Of a stretch of 64,000 bases of DNA, positions 27,201 to 32,036 are shown one piece after another. The notes under the pieces were generated by a model that was given only the letters and a program-made list of their open reading frames with translations, was not told the DNA's origin and searched no databases. The translations under genes were made by a program, and so were the position numbers. How positions within the stretch are numbered: position 1 is the first letter of the stretch; each line of letters begins with the position of its first letter. The DNA lies in contig NW_024037058.1 of the NCBI RefSeq assembly GCF_015706575.1, positions 15,707,547 to 15,771,546 of the forward strand, written 5' to 3'. This DNA comes from Patiria miniata (lineage: Eukaryota > Echinodermata > Asteroidea > Valvatida > Asterinidae).

Positions 27201-29871
27201 CTGACCCCTCATCGATGCTCGCTTTTGTGGTGAGAATTTAAAATCTCCAATGTCATACATTGGCTTAGCAATGAGACACAACAGCCGTGTCTCAAACAGG
27301 CATCCAGAGCTGTGGCTAGGTTTATTCTCAGCATGTTGAAATGCAGTTGTAATTGCTGAAGACTTAGACAGTAGTTCTCAATGAGAGATTTCAGGTACAG
27401 CCAAATAAGTACCGGCTGATGGTACCTTCCTCTCTTAGATTTGAAAGATGTTTTGTCCCTTTCTCAATCTGTCACAAGGAAAATTCGGACTAAGCGTCCC
27501 CAGCAGATCCTGATCAGCCTGTGCTTTGCCCTGCTGGGTCTCTACTTCATGTTCTTGGTGGGTATCGAGGCAACAGCTTCCCGGGGAGGCTGCACCTTTG
27601 TGGCAGTTTCGATCCACTACTTCACCTTGGCGTCCATTGCCTGGATGGCCGTGGAAGCCACCAATATGTATCTTCTCTTTGTCCGTGTGCTCAACGCCAA
27701 CGTCAGTCACTTCCTGCTCAAGGCCTCCATCGCAGCCTGGGGTAAGACTTGCCATTGTTTAGATTCCTAGCTGAACAAAGAATAACTTGAGTGGGGTTCG
27801 AATCTCCGATTTACGGAATACAGTACTGAGCTATCAAACTGTATATGTTGGCGGTCTCCCAGTTTGTCAACGTCAGTGTCCCGTTGTCCCTAGTTTTTTG
27901 TTAATAATGAACTAATAAATGTGATCTTGGTGCATTGGACGATTATCAGTAAGGGATGAACTGTAGCTGCAGGTTGTAGATCCTTTACAACATGGCATCT
28001 TTCCAGCAAACACTCGTGGCAAGATTGATTGTGATTTATTTTCCTACTTTTGTTGTCCTTTAAGTGATACAAAATAGTGCAAATAACAGTTGTTTTATTT
28101 TGCCAATATTGTTTTTTACACTTGTGATTTTCAGGTCTTCCATTGGTGATTGTCGTCATTATTCTAGCTGCTGATTACACCCAGTATGAGCACCCGAATT
28201 AGTAAGTATTTGTACTTGACTTTCATATTCCTCCATTTGGATACCAAACCTAGCCACCTTCCCCCACCTACCAACTAAATCACACATTTTGGGAGGGCTG
28301 AACATTTTGGACATACAATTTTGTGGAAAATCTACAACATCATCTTATCTTTAACAACAAAAATGTATTTCCACTGTACAACAGAACTCTCCAAAGTAGT
28401 GTCCACACAAAAAAACTGTAGAAAACGACATTTGCGTGAAGTTACCGGTGTCCGGCAGTCGATATCACGAAACTTTACGAAATAGCATAAATAGCATAAT
28501 TCCACTTGCGCCACAATTTATTGCGCAAGTTGCGCAAAAATTTCACACTGTGTAACATGTCAGTTATGACAATTTCACGAAAGTTTCATAGTGCGTAAAA
28601 CTTGTGCAACCAATTGAAGCGTAACTTGTGCAATCATTTTAAGTGACGTAAGTTGTGGCGTAGCGACTGAAAATGACTTATTTGACCAGCAATTTGTGAT
28701 CTTCGTGGAGCCTGTAATTGCACAACTTATCGTGGTTGATACAACACACTCACAGCTTTGTGTTTGAAGTAAATGTATTGCTATTTTTACTCGTAACCAA
28801 GCTTTTAGAGTTGCTGCACGATTCGAAATTATTTTCAAAATGGCGGGCTGAGGTGATTCAACGAATGTTTCATGATCGAACAAAATCATACACAAACAGC
28901 CATCGTAAATGCTGTTATTATCCTCGTTTAGTTTCTTAAAAACGTTGCTTAGCTATACTATGTTTTGTTAAATCGATTGCAACTTTATTGCAAAGCTGCG
29001 CAACAAATTTGTTGCGTAAGTCCTACGTAGTTTATTCATTAATGCCTTGCCAAAATTTGAAAACATTCACTCAGGTGTGGAAATCAAGTCGGAGACTCTG
29101 TTTGGTTAGCATCCTGTAAAATCCCAAATCTTTTGACATATTAAATGAAACCTCCCTGCCCGTCAACCACACTGCTGTGCATAATGACCAATTAGATTTT
29201 GATTTTTTGTTAGGTGGTCACGGCAGTCAGGTAAAACTTGGTCACAAGCACTTTGAGCAGTGCACACAAACCAAGTGTGGGAGGACCTTCCATTGACCCA
29301 GATTTTGTTTATATCCAAGTTTCACCAATACTTGCGTAACCTTTAACCCTTGCCTTTTAACCCTTTAAGCTGCTTCCTGAAGCCTGGTAATGCCATTTAC
29401 TACGGCCAGATACTTCCAATTGGCTTGGTGCTCCTCTTCAACTTTGTCATTTTTACGCTGGTGACCCGCAAGCTGACCTGCGCCCGCAAGACCATCGGGA
29501 GTTCCTCGGACAAGAGCCACCGGCAGGAGAGGCTGCGCCGGCTCCAGAATGCCGTGGCCATCTCGGTCCTCCTGGGCCTGACCTGGGTCTTCGGGCTTCT
29601 CTCGGTCATCCAGGCTGCCAGCTTTGCCTTCCAGGTCCTCTTCGCCATCTGCAACTCTCTACAGGGGCTGATGATCTTCGTCCTGTTCTGCGCCAGACAG
29701 AAAGAGGTGCACCAGGTCTGGAGGGAAATGTTCCCATGCAAGAGGGATGCCCAACGCCGTGGAGCGGTGTCCGGGACCGGTCTTGATTCCAGTACCCGAG
29801 GCGGCATCCCGCTGTCCAGTAAGGGTACAAAGACCACCGATTTCAGCGAAGCAAGTCAGACTCAATCCTAG
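1..29871 (+). CDS. Adhesion GPCR with HYR, EGF-like, Ig, SEA, GAIN/GPS and 7TM domains; 5' incomplete
   Basis: Multi-exon gene read from splice sites, phase continuity and domain order. Exons: 1-211, 1335-1556, 3059-3304, 4747-5004, 5625-5789, 6451-6605, 7831-7953, optional 8795-8891, 9276-9642 (or 9250-9642), 11619-11805, 12543-12616, 13688-14332, 14552-14845, 15274-15386, 16408-16684, 16864-16971, 17366-17490, 19074-19220, 21479-21848, 24348-24547, 25072-25239, 26882-26991, 27479-27741, 28135-28201, 29370-29871. All junctions are GT-AG. Phases match throughout if exon 8795-8891 is skipped, or if it is used with the 9250 acceptor. Ectodomain modules are mostly bounded by phase 1 introns, as expected for shuffled extracellular modules. 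Family knowledge: adhesion GPCRs self-cleave at the GPS, and the new N-terminus acts as a tethered agonist. The SEA plus Ig plus GAIN plan recalls vertebrate ADGRF receptors; the HYR repeats are an addition. Signal peptide and first exons lie upstream of the window. Confidence 0.9.
590..855. repeat. Motif-saturated repeat (TTGGATTsAGCAG)
   Basis: About six copies of a 13-base motif ttggatt(c/g)agcag in both orientations within 265 bases of intron (for example 651-664, 703-716, 759-772, 791-803, 829-843, and reversed at 609-626). Ends are weakly inverted (ccctgc..aatcc / ggatt..gcaggg). MITE-like; family unknown. Confidence 0.5.
1335..1556 (+). CDS. aGPCR exon: HYR module 2
   Basis: Acceptor AG at 1333-1334, donor GTAAGT at 1557, both phase 1. 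It encodes a complete HYR module: V-K-C-P-E-D-V-V-A-Y at the start, V-T-W-T-P-P, S-P-G-D-V-F-P-I-G-P-T-V-V-R-Y, and C-N-F-T-V-E-V at the end. The paired Cys residues and the PGD.F..G.T.V.Y core are the family hallmarks. The best-preserved HYR of the four. Confidence 0.88.
1621..1773. repeat. Foldback (hairpin) repeat, about 70-base arms
   Basis: Left arm 1621-1690 and right arm 1705-1773 are near-perfect reverse complements (gtgactattg..cccaataaag / ctttattggg..caatagtcgc), with a 14-base loop. Probably a MITE in the intron between HYR exons 2 and 3. Confidence 0.8.
1774..3058 (+). other. Intron remainder, nothing recognised
   Basis: A/T-rich intron between HYR modules 2 and 3 after the hairpin. 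No exon with matching phase, repeat pair or RNA gene was seen. Confidence 0.6.
3059..3304 (+). CDS. aGPCR exon: HYR module 3
   Basis: Acceptor ctctgcag ends at 3058; donor GTAAAT at 3305; phase 1 both sides. Encodes I-V-I-C-P-D-N-I-T, T-S-W-E-E-P, G-Q-I-F-P-L-G-T-T-V-V-T-Y-E-F, D-L-A-G-N-V-G-R-C-S-F-R-I-T-V. This is a complete HYR module with the typical D-x-A-G-N before the last Cys. One N-glycosylation sequon (NIT) is visible. Confidence 0.88.
4264..4696. mobile_element. Foldback MITE, Tc1/mariner-like (TA target)
   Basis: 433-base element flanked by TA (4262-4263 and 4697-4698). Ends caaggtgagtcaaaaaa and ttttttaccctg are inverted repeats, and the arms extend about 200 bases to the centre (ctaggatat..gcccaattcat both ways). 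The same family occurs at 16065-16275 (half), 36298-38860 (interrupted) and 59151-59650. No ORF. Confidence 0.75.
4747..5004 (+). CDS. aGPCR exon: HYR-like module 4, divergent
   Basis: Acceptor cgtgcag ends at 4746; donor GTGAGT at 5005; phase 1 both sides. Encodes P-I-T-V-T-N-C-P-V-A, a longer basic middle segment, then Y-F-D-V-G-V-T-P-V-V-Y-T-F-T-D and C-A-F-N-L-T-I-I-P. The G-V-T-P-V-V-Y-T-F-T-D and terminal Cys strand fit HYR, but the usual VxWxxP strand is not recognisable, so it is a diverged HYR. Confidence 0.82.
5625..5789 (+). CDS. aGPCR exon: degenerate EGF-like module
   Basis: Acceptor catacag ends at 5624; donor GTAGGA at 5790; phase 1 both sides. It encodes about 55 residues with five Cys and an EGF-type ending G-F-S-G-A-N-C-E-G. 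The sixth Cys, usually just before the GF motif, is missing, so the module is a diverged EGF or has shifted disulfides. It joins in phase to 6451. Confidence 0.72.
5969..5990. repeat. Perfect 22-base palindrome
   Basis: cggtgcgtctt joined directly to its reverse complement, in the intron after the EGF-like exon. It may mark the end of a repeat insertion. Confidence 0.6.
6112..6313 (+). repeat. Dispersed repeat, inverted copy at 62615-62817
   Basis: About 200 bases match the reverse complement of 62615-62817 (shared attcaaaacatgattcagca, gagatcctagaatgctgttt, caaattacaaatgatgga). It contains an exon-like stretch at 6184-6218 that is therefore probably not coding. Confidence 0.8.
6451..6605 (+). 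CDS. aGPCR exon, unrecognised ectodomain part 1
   Basis: Acceptor tcttaaatag ends at 6450 after a pyrimidine-rich run; donor GTGAGT at 6606; enters in phase 1, leaves in phase 0. Encodes D-K-I-C-G-D-V-G-L-L-D-S-C and then an acidic or hydrophobic stretch without Cys. I do not recognise the domain. An alternative acceptor at 6459 would need a small upstream exon that lies in a dispersed repeat, so it is disfavoured. Confidence 0.75.
7078..7612. mobile_element. MITE with TTAA target duplication, copy A (Kolobok- or piggyBac-type)
   Basis: Flanked by TTAA at 7074-7077 and 7613-7616. Inverted termini agggaatatacaacatttgc and gcaaatgttgtatattctcg. A homologous copy lies at 39150-39654. The purine-rich start AGGG fits Kolobok better than piggyBac, but no transposase is present. 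Confidence 0.75.
7831..7953 (+). CDS. aGPCR exon, unrecognised ectodomain part 2
   Basis: Acceptor tatccaacag ends at 7830; donor GTATGT at 7954; phase 0 both sides, 41 codons. The translation V-R-V-A-W-G-Q-F-D-E-L then G-V-F-I-F-V-D-I-S reads as alternating beta strands with no Cys. Phase 0 input agrees with the preceding exon. No named domain is recognised. Confidence 0.72.
8014..8393. mobile_element. MITE, PIF/Harbinger-like (TTA target)
   Basis: 380 bases with about 34-base inverted termini (ggccaaaaaaaaaa then gtctccggtttctggtatg, reversed at 8360-8393), flanked by TTA at 8011-8013 and 8394-8396. The 3-base TTA target and GGCC ends are Harbinger-like. Confidence 0.75.
8795..8891 (+). 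CDS. Possible (optional or alternative) aGPCR exon
   Basis: Acceptor ttatatttcag ends at 8794; donor GTAAGT at 8892. In phase 0 it reads M-S-Y-Y-V-Q-N-I-T-Y-A-T-W-T-E-T-C then N-I-S-V-H-D-V-Y-V-Y-I-T-C, protein-like with two glycosylation sequons. It leaves in phase 1, which fits the next exon only if that starts at 9250 instead of 9276. Skipping it keeps the frame. Part of it (8798-8845) is repeated in the intron at about 8665-8712. It may be a cassette exon or a decoy. Confidence 0.45.
9276..9642 (+). CDS. aGPCR exon, Cys-rich unrecognised ectodomain part 3
   Basis: The best acceptor, ttttggcag, ends at 9275 and gives phase 0; the donor GTAAGT at 9643 leaves phase 1. A weaker acceptor ending at 9249 gives phase 1 and would fit exon 8795-8891. 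The product has about ten Cys, including Y-P-C-Y-D, R-C-T-D-C-L, A-D-C-E, D-T-C-L, L-S-C-M and K-P-C-L-C, so it is a disulfide-rich extracellular module. I know no family match. Confidence 0.78.
9643..10582 (+). other. Intron sequence, nothing recognised
   Basis: Between the Cys-rich exon and the element at 10583. It contains a C-tract/A-tract at 10031-10051 and no convincing exon. Confidence 0.5.
10583..11598. mobile_element. 1,016-base inverted-repeat element, PIF/Harbinger-like (TTA target), motif-rich
   Basis: Ends agccctgtccgcactggact and agtccagtgcggacacggct are inverted repeats, flanked by TTA at 10580-10582 and 11599-11601. Further copies of gtccagtgcgg (10642, 10794) and of acttttcc/ggtaaaa occur inside in both orientations. 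No transposase ORF; a 130-codon minus-strand ORF inside resembles nothing known. Confidence 0.75.
11619..11805 (+). CDS. aGPCR exon: Ig-like domain 1, first part
   Basis: Acceptor tttccacag ends at 11618; donor GTAAAG at 11806; phase 1 in, phase 2 out. Encodes A-V-G-E-S-V-S-L-V-C (strand B Cys) and V-V-E-W-Y-D (strand C Trp), the N-terminal half of an Ig fold. The second Cys is supplied by the next exon. A transposon-like element ends only 20 bases upstream at 11598, so the whole pyrimidine tract sits in those 20 bases. Confidence 0.82.
12543..12616 (+). CDS. aGPCR exon: Ig-like domain 1, last part
   Basis: Acceptor cccctgcag ends at 12542; donor GTAAGT at 12617; phase 2 in, phase 1 out; 74 bases. 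Reads S-F-Q-C-F-L-D-R-Y-T-K-R after the junction Ser, giving the strand F Cys that pairs with V-C of the previous exon, and ends in T-V-T-T-V-S-P, a G strand. An intron splitting an Ig fold is unusual but well supported by phase. Confidence 0.78.
12617..13687 (+). other. Intron sequence, nothing recognised
   Basis: About 1.07 kb between the Ig1 end and the large exon. No repeat pair, exon or RNA gene seen. Confidence 0.5.
13688..14332 (+). CDS. aGPCR exon: large unrecognised region with furin-type site
   Basis: Acceptor cgttcacag ends at 13687; donor GTAAGT at 14333; phase 1 both sides; 645 bases, the largest exon. About 215 residues with Cys near both ends (G-E-C-A-S, S-G-C-F, L-N-C-S, P-A-C-T, A-G-C-D, R-I-C-R). 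Near the middle is Q-R-K-R-R-G-A-R-R, a strong furin-type dibasic site (14.0 kb), suggesting maturation cleavage of the ectodomain. Several N-x-S/T sequons are present. No domain name can be assigned. Confidence 0.85.
14552..14845 (+). CDS. aGPCR exon: Ig-like domain 2
   Basis: Acceptor gtgtgacag ends at 14551; donor GTCAGA at 14846; phase 1 both sides. A whole Ig domain in one exon: D-P-Q-I-V-V-S-P, T-V-T-F-D-C (strand B), E-Y-R-W-Y-K (strand C), S-R-D-Q-G-A-Y-V-C-E (strand F, the D-x-G-x-Y-x-C hallmark), P-A-T-L-T-L-T (strand G). Ig repeats beside a SEA domain also occur in vertebrate ADGRF5. Confidence 0.9.
15274..15386 (+). CDS. aGPCR exon: SEA domain, N-terminal half
   Basis: Acceptor catgctgcag ends at 15273; donor GTACGT at 15387; phase 1 in, phase 0 out. 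Encodes F-K-V-T-M-K-L-L-N-P-T-Y-T-E-D-L-A then S-E-D-F-R-N-L-Q-S-E-L-E, the first strand and helix of a SEA fold. Completed by the next exon. Confidence 0.85.
16065..16275 (+). mobile_element. Half copy of the TA-target foldback MITE
   Basis: Matches the right half of 4264-4696 and 59151-59650 (tgtgtttaaaattctgtaa, atcctagattttgaaagtgc, ending cttgccctg then TA at 16276-16277). The left arm is missing. It lies just upstream of the SEA exon at 16408. Confidence 0.65.
16408..16684 (+). CDS. aGPCR exon: SEA domain, C-terminal half, with G-S cleavage motif
   Basis: Acceptor cgacacag ends at 16407; donor GTGGGT at 16685; phase 0 in, phase 1 out. Reads F-E-I-L-A-F-R-R-G-S-I-V-A-E-V-V-V-F-F: the F-R-x-G-S-I-V turn is the known SEA autoproteolysis site (cut between Gly and Ser). 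A loop with two Cys (E-C-E-G-P-C) follows, then a helix L-Q-E-R-L-T-A-A-I-Q. The receptor may therefore be cut here as well as at the GPS. Confidence 0.87.
16864..16971 (+). CDS. aGPCR exon: hormone-receptor-like Cys module, part 1
   Basis: Acceptor gtttttgcag ends at 16863; donor GTAGAT at 16972; phase 1 both sides. Encodes V-S-C-L-Q-E then L-T-F-P-Q-T-R-L-G-Q-T-A-Q-S and L-C-P-H-F. The F-P-x-T-x-x-G-x-x-A followed by Cys-Pro is typical of the short HormR-like segment ahead of GAIN in many adhesion GPCRs. Confidence 0.82.
17366..17490 (+). CDS. aGPCR exon: hormone-receptor-like Cys module, part 2
   Basis: Acceptor tcctcctag ends at 17365; donor GTAAGC at 17491; phase 1 in, phase 0 out. Encodes A-T-R-D-C-V-G-D-F then Q-P-Q-W-K-E-P and L-K-C-F-E-G. 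The A.R.C, W..P and Cys spacing completes the HormR-like module, and the sequence runs into the start of the GAIN helical subdomain (V-T-E-N-L-D-E-L-A-N). Confidence 0.82.
17815..18610. mobile_element. Inverted-terminal element, about 800 bases, family unknown
   Basis: 13-base inverted ends gcagagatgccac and gtggcatctctgc, with GTA next to both ends (17811-17813, 18611-18613). Inside, a T-rich unit gttccgttttttttcaagca repeats about three times at 18525-18600, and ccggtttt units occur at the left end. No ORF of interest. Confidence 0.5.
19074..19220 (+). CDS. aGPCR exon: GAIN subdomain A, part 1
   Basis: Acceptor atcccacag ends at 19073; donor GTAAGA at 19221; phase 0 both sides, 49 codons. 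Helical sequence A-E-E-V-A-Q-E-T-A-S-L-T and L-T-S-V-A-G-I-L-K-N-L-V-D-A matches the helical half of GAIN domains (the 'V..v...L..l' repeat). Confidence 0.85.
19500..19925. repeat. Dispersed repeat related to 48020-48240
   Basis: Shares gtttaataccg.ccga.cac, tattcataaatacctttt and caattttgttcaacaattt with 48040-48240 in the same orientation. The left part folds back on itself (gggaataaatgtgtgtt / aacacatctttattccc). Confidence 0.65.
20740..20840 (+). mobile_element. tRNA-derived SINE head (Pol III A and B boxes)
   Basis: A box tggtcgagcgg (20756-20766) and B box ggttcaggtcc (20800-20810) are spaced as in Leu/Ser-type tRNAs. No cloverleaf acceptor stem is evident, so it is a SINE relic and not a tRNA gene. 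Confidence 0.55.
21080..21325. mobile_element. Foldback repeat with 92-base arms, flanked by a 14-base direct repeat
   Basis: Arms 21081-21172 and 21173-21264 are reverse complements with one mismatch and no loop; each arm holds gtcgaaacgtcaggcc. A unique tail ends in T's at 21325. ccttcacaataata flanks it at 21066-21079 and 21326-21339, a target duplication of retrotransposition length. Confidence 0.75.
21479..21848 (+). CDS. aGPCR exon: GAIN subdomain A to B
   Basis: Acceptor tctggtag ends at 21478; donor GTAAAA at 21849; phase 0 in, phase 1 out. Encodes V-Q-I-V-E-I-V-N-N-V-L-Q, helices with L-E-S-F-V-T-A-L-H, then strands F-T-K-E-D and A-S-I-F-L-P-A-E-I-L. The final segment is the typical 'sv.LP..ll' GAIN strand that follows the helical half. 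Sequons NFT and NQT are visible. Confidence 0.88.
22322..23196. repeat. Tandem duplication of a foldback-containing unit (two copies of about 437 bases)
   Basis: Unit 1 is 22322-22757, unit 2 is 22758-23196. Each starts tatacaaatattga, carries a hairpin (arms gtaaaactagcctccc.. and ..gggaggctagttttac around a cgaggc(g/a)aagccgagg loop) and ends with gttgctaatggtatagta. Reversed acttcacccacagattctg at 23284-23312 suggests a larger inverted structure. Lies between two GAIN exons. Confidence 0.8.
23370..24347 (+). other. Intron sequence with a short direct repeat
   Basis: A roughly 35-base direct repeat (tctgaattaaattaagtaag) occurs at 23992 and 24032. Nothing else was recognised before the GAIN B exon. 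Confidence 0.5.
24348..24547 (+). CDS. aGPCR exon: GAIN subdomain B core
   Basis: Acceptor acaaaccag ends at 24347; donor GTAAGT at 24548; phase 1 in, phase 0 out. Reads I-S-F-F-L-Y-Q-N-S-R-L-F, then V-G-S-R-V-I-A-A-T-V-E-G and I-D-N-L-R-M-P-V. These are the signature beta strands of GAIN (Y-x-x-x-x-L-F; S-x-V-I-x-A-x-V; L-x-x-P-V). Near-consensus for the family. Confidence 0.92.
25072..25239 (+). CDS. aGPCR exon: GPS autoproteolysis motif
   Basis: Acceptor tgctttcag ends at 25071; donor GTAAGA at 25240; phase 0 both sides. Complete GPS: A-E-C-V-F-W-D-F, G-D-W-S-T-E-G-C, I-R-C-L-C-D-H-L-T-S-F-A-V. All four Cys, both Trp and the His-Leu|Thr scissile triad are present, so autoproteolysis is expected. 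The new N-terminus T-S-F-A-V-I-V is a normal tethered-agonist sequence. Confidence 0.95.
25240..26459 (+). other. Intron sequence, nothing recognised
   Basis: Between GPS and TM1 exons. Contains a T then G homopolymer junction at 25527-25546; no exon with matching phase. Confidence 0.5.
26470..26815 (-). mobile_element. Diverged MITE of the GGGCCCAATTTCATAG family
   Basis: Inverted relative of 45653-45920: shares, reversed, atgaaatagacggaggctc and gcttactg/gcttaa blocks, and ends gccatgaaatgggtgcccc. TAAGC/GCTTA motifs recur through it. Confidence 0.55.
26882..26991 (+). CDS. aGPCR exon: transmembrane helix 1
   Basis: Acceptor ttctcctag ends at 26881; donor GTAAGT at 26992; phase 0 in, phase 2 out. 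Encodes the short linker D-I-H-G-Q-Q-D then a hydrophobic helix I-G-C-A-V-S-V-V-A-L-I-I-T-L-V-T-Y-L. The conserved I-x-x-G-C-x-x-S of adhesion GPCR TM1 is clear. Confidence 0.92.
27479..27741 (+). CDS. aGPCR exon: intracellular loop 1, TM2, TM3
   Basis: The acceptor chosen is ctgtcacaag ending at 27478, because only it joins in frame to the phase 2 donor at 26992, giving T-Y-L-Y-S-K-K-I-R-T-K-R-P-Q-Q-I-L, a normal loop length. The stronger-looking acceptor ctctcttag at 27438 would shift the frame and hit a stop. TM2 is L-I-S-L-C-F-A-L-L-G-L-Y-F; TM3 has G-G-C-T, the W-M-A-V-E-A motif and Y-L-L-F-V. Donor GTAAGA at 27742, phase 1. Confidence 0.88.
27785..27880 (-). mobile_element. tRNA-derived SINE fragment, minus strand
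   Basis: On the minus strand an A box tagctcagta (27824-27833) precedes a B box agattcgaacccc (about 27793-27806) at about 20 bases spacing. Lies in the intron just after the TM2-TM3 exon. Confidence 0.45.
28135..28201 (+). CDS. aGPCR exon: transmembrane helix 4
   Basis: Acceptor gattttcag ends at 28134; donor GTAAGT at 28202; phase 1 in, phase 2 out. Encodes G-L-P-L-V-I-V-V-I-I-L-A-A-D-Y, the G-x-P family motif at the start of TM4, and the beginning of extracellular loop 2. Confidence 0.9.
28390..29030. repeat. Motif-saturated intronic repeat (ttgcgcaa / gcgtaa)
   Basis: Variants of ttg(c/t)gcaa and gcgtaa(c/g)t recur in both orientations (for example 28505, 28533, 28595, 28624, 28725, 28995, 29010). 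Inverted ends could not be fixed. Resembles other motif-filled elements in this window. Confidence 0.4.
29370..29871 (+). CDS. aGPCR last exon: TM5-TM7 and cytoplasmic tail
   Basis: Acceptor ccctttaag ends at 29369, phase 2 in; stop TAG at 29869-29871. Encodes Y-C-F-L (loop 2 Cys), TM5 I-L-P-I-G-L-V-L-L-F-N-F-V-I-F, a basic loop with R-L-R-R-L-Q-N-A, TM6 G-L-T-W-V-F-G-L-L, and TM7 F-A-I-C-N-S-L-Q-G-L-M-I-F. The W-V-F-G and N-S-x-Q-G motifs are family B2 hallmarks. The tail is short and Ser/Thr-rich, without an obvious PDZ ligand. Confidence 0.95.
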
Positions 29872-30224
29872 TCTTTTCCCCTAGTCTTTCTGTCAGAGCC
29901 CACTAATTACATCCCTGTGAATTTTCTATTTCTTGAGACCTGAAGGGAAATCTTGTAACTACAGGAAAACACAAGCCAATTCTTAGAGCCGTTGATGATA
30001 TTCCCATTCACAATAGATTTTCCAGTTAGTGCTGAGCAGAAATAGTAGTTGTGCTGACTGATTTAATATTATACTTAGCTGGGAGTCAGGTTTGACTGTT
30101 TCCAGTCTAATCTTACTACTTTGTTTAAAATCAAATAAGTCAAAGTTGTTTTGAATATTTTAAAAAAAATTTAGAGGGTAGGGAGGGAGTTGAGTTTGGA
30201 AACTCTCATATATCTCTTCTTCAG

Positions 30225-30230
30225 AATAAA
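30225..30230 (+). terminator. Candidate polyadenylation signal for the adhesion GPCR
   Basis: AATAAA lies 354 bases after the stop codon in A/T-rich sequence with no other gene between. It is the first canonical hexamer downstream of the stop that I noted. Later AATAAA motifs (for example about 31079) could serve as alternatives. Confidence 0.5.
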
Positions 30231-30710
30231 AAAGTTGTTGAGTGTTCAGGAATTGTTTGGAATGGTCAGCATAGCAGGGAAGAGCTTAGTTAGAGTTGAT
30301 GCAGTCATTATAATTATGTACTGCGTTTAAACACAAGGTAAGTACCAGATTAACATATTAACCGCTAACAGTATATATTAAGTTTGGTTTTAGTCAGTTT
30401 GCATTAATGTTCCACAATATCATGTTTTGTACAGACTAACAGAACTAACAGAATTTTGTTCGACTTTCTATACTTTTTACAAATGTGTAACTTAAAGTAA
30501 TCATTACTCGGGTAATTAAACTAATGAAAATAATGAAAAGTTTGCTTTGTAGTTTTAAAATATGTTTATGTATTTTACACACAATGAAATATTTAGTTGA
30601 TTTGTTGGTGCGGGATTGGAACCTGCGACCTCTGGGTACTTTTGCTCGTTGCGAAAATGTAATGGGAAATGTGGCAGAATATCTTAAATGTGTCTTTCTT
30701 AGTGTCAGGG

Positions 30711-30870
30711 TTGGCTGATTCAAATCATAGATTTAAATCACTGATTTACATCGTGATTTGAATCAAACAGTTGTTTTTTAATCAGTGATTTTAATCACTT
30801 TTTTGAAAAAAATCTTATTTTTGGCGAAATAAATTGACTGAGAGTCATTTGAATCATTTATATCAACTGA
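30711..30870. repeat. AATCA/TGATT motif-saturated repeat
   Basis: About ten overlapping copies of (g)attt(a)aatca in both orientations within 160 bases downstream of the adhesion GPCR. Likely a short MITE; ends unclear. Confidence 0.5.
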
Positions 30871-32036
30871 TGCCACTTACTGACAAAGTGTAAGATGATG
30901 TTAACACATTCAAACACCGCTTCTTCATCAGCATTGACTCAACTTACATGTAGCTTTTCCATAATTACCCAAGATAAAATTAATAGTGTAAATACAAATG
31001 TACATCATGTTTATTACAGGAAACTATATTGTTTGTTTTCTTCTTTATTTCATTTTGTATGTGGATTTCCCATCAAAAGCAATAAACATTGTTTCCAGAA
31101 TGAAATTTCAACTGAAATATAAAATACTTTGTTATTGTTAATGGTCGAAAAACATTTTTGAATTATAACATACACTTGATGTTACTGGATACTGTAGGGC
31201 TTTTAAAAAAAAATAACATACACTTGGTGTCAACTGATACTTTAGGGCAGCGGTTGTCGCTAATGTGCAACATTTGCGACTGTGAAAAAAAGTATGTTGC
31301 TTAGAAGGTTATTGGGCCCCATTTTATCAATTTTTCACCCCCACCCCAAATGGTGGTCATTAAACTTAAAAACTAAAGGGATACAAATCTCACGGCCCAC
31401 TGTCTATAAGTGTTTTTCTTGTTGGTGTTGTCGTCCCTAAACAATCTAAAGGTGTAACCCTAACTCCCTAGGGGGTGTGCAAAATCGTATTAAAATTGGA
31501 GGATTCAGGACTGTTAGGGCTCCAAATTGAGAGTCTCACTTCTAACTTTTCTGCATAAACATTTAGATTTAAATTTATGTAAATGTAATACGTTTGAAGG
31601 TGCAAGGCAGAATTGCATCAGATAACATTCTCTGCCTTGTGTGAAGGACCATCAATCAAACATTCTTTCACAAGGCTCGGTGATGTCGTTTTTAAATTCG
31701 AAGCATTTTGATGAAAAACGGTACACATGCCCAGGGAGAACTGCACTGGTACATGTTTTTTTTTTTGGCATACCATGTACCATAACTGACATATTTTTCA
31801 TTCATATCCACACACAATGTATCTGGACCGTATCAATCAAGCCATGCACCTTTAAAGTGTCTTCAGTATTGGTGTGTCCTTGTACCAATGAGATTGACTA
31901 GGAAATACAAGTGAATGAAATGAAGTCATGCTTATTTGTGAATCACTGGTACAGTGCATATTTATTTTTTTTTCAAAAGCATTTATCAATGTTAATTTTT
32001 GTTCGGAAATTTCTGAATACTGAATTGAGTTTTGCG

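Noticed and set aside
27439-27478. Upstream extension of the TM2 exon to the acceptor at 27438
   Set aside because: It does not fit the phase 2 donor at 26992: the joined frame meets a stop, and the loop would be abnormally long.
29400-29837. 145-codon minus-strand ORF opposite the last exon
   Set aside because: It is the antisense shadow of the GC-rich TM5-TM7 exon, whose sense frame is clearly coding.
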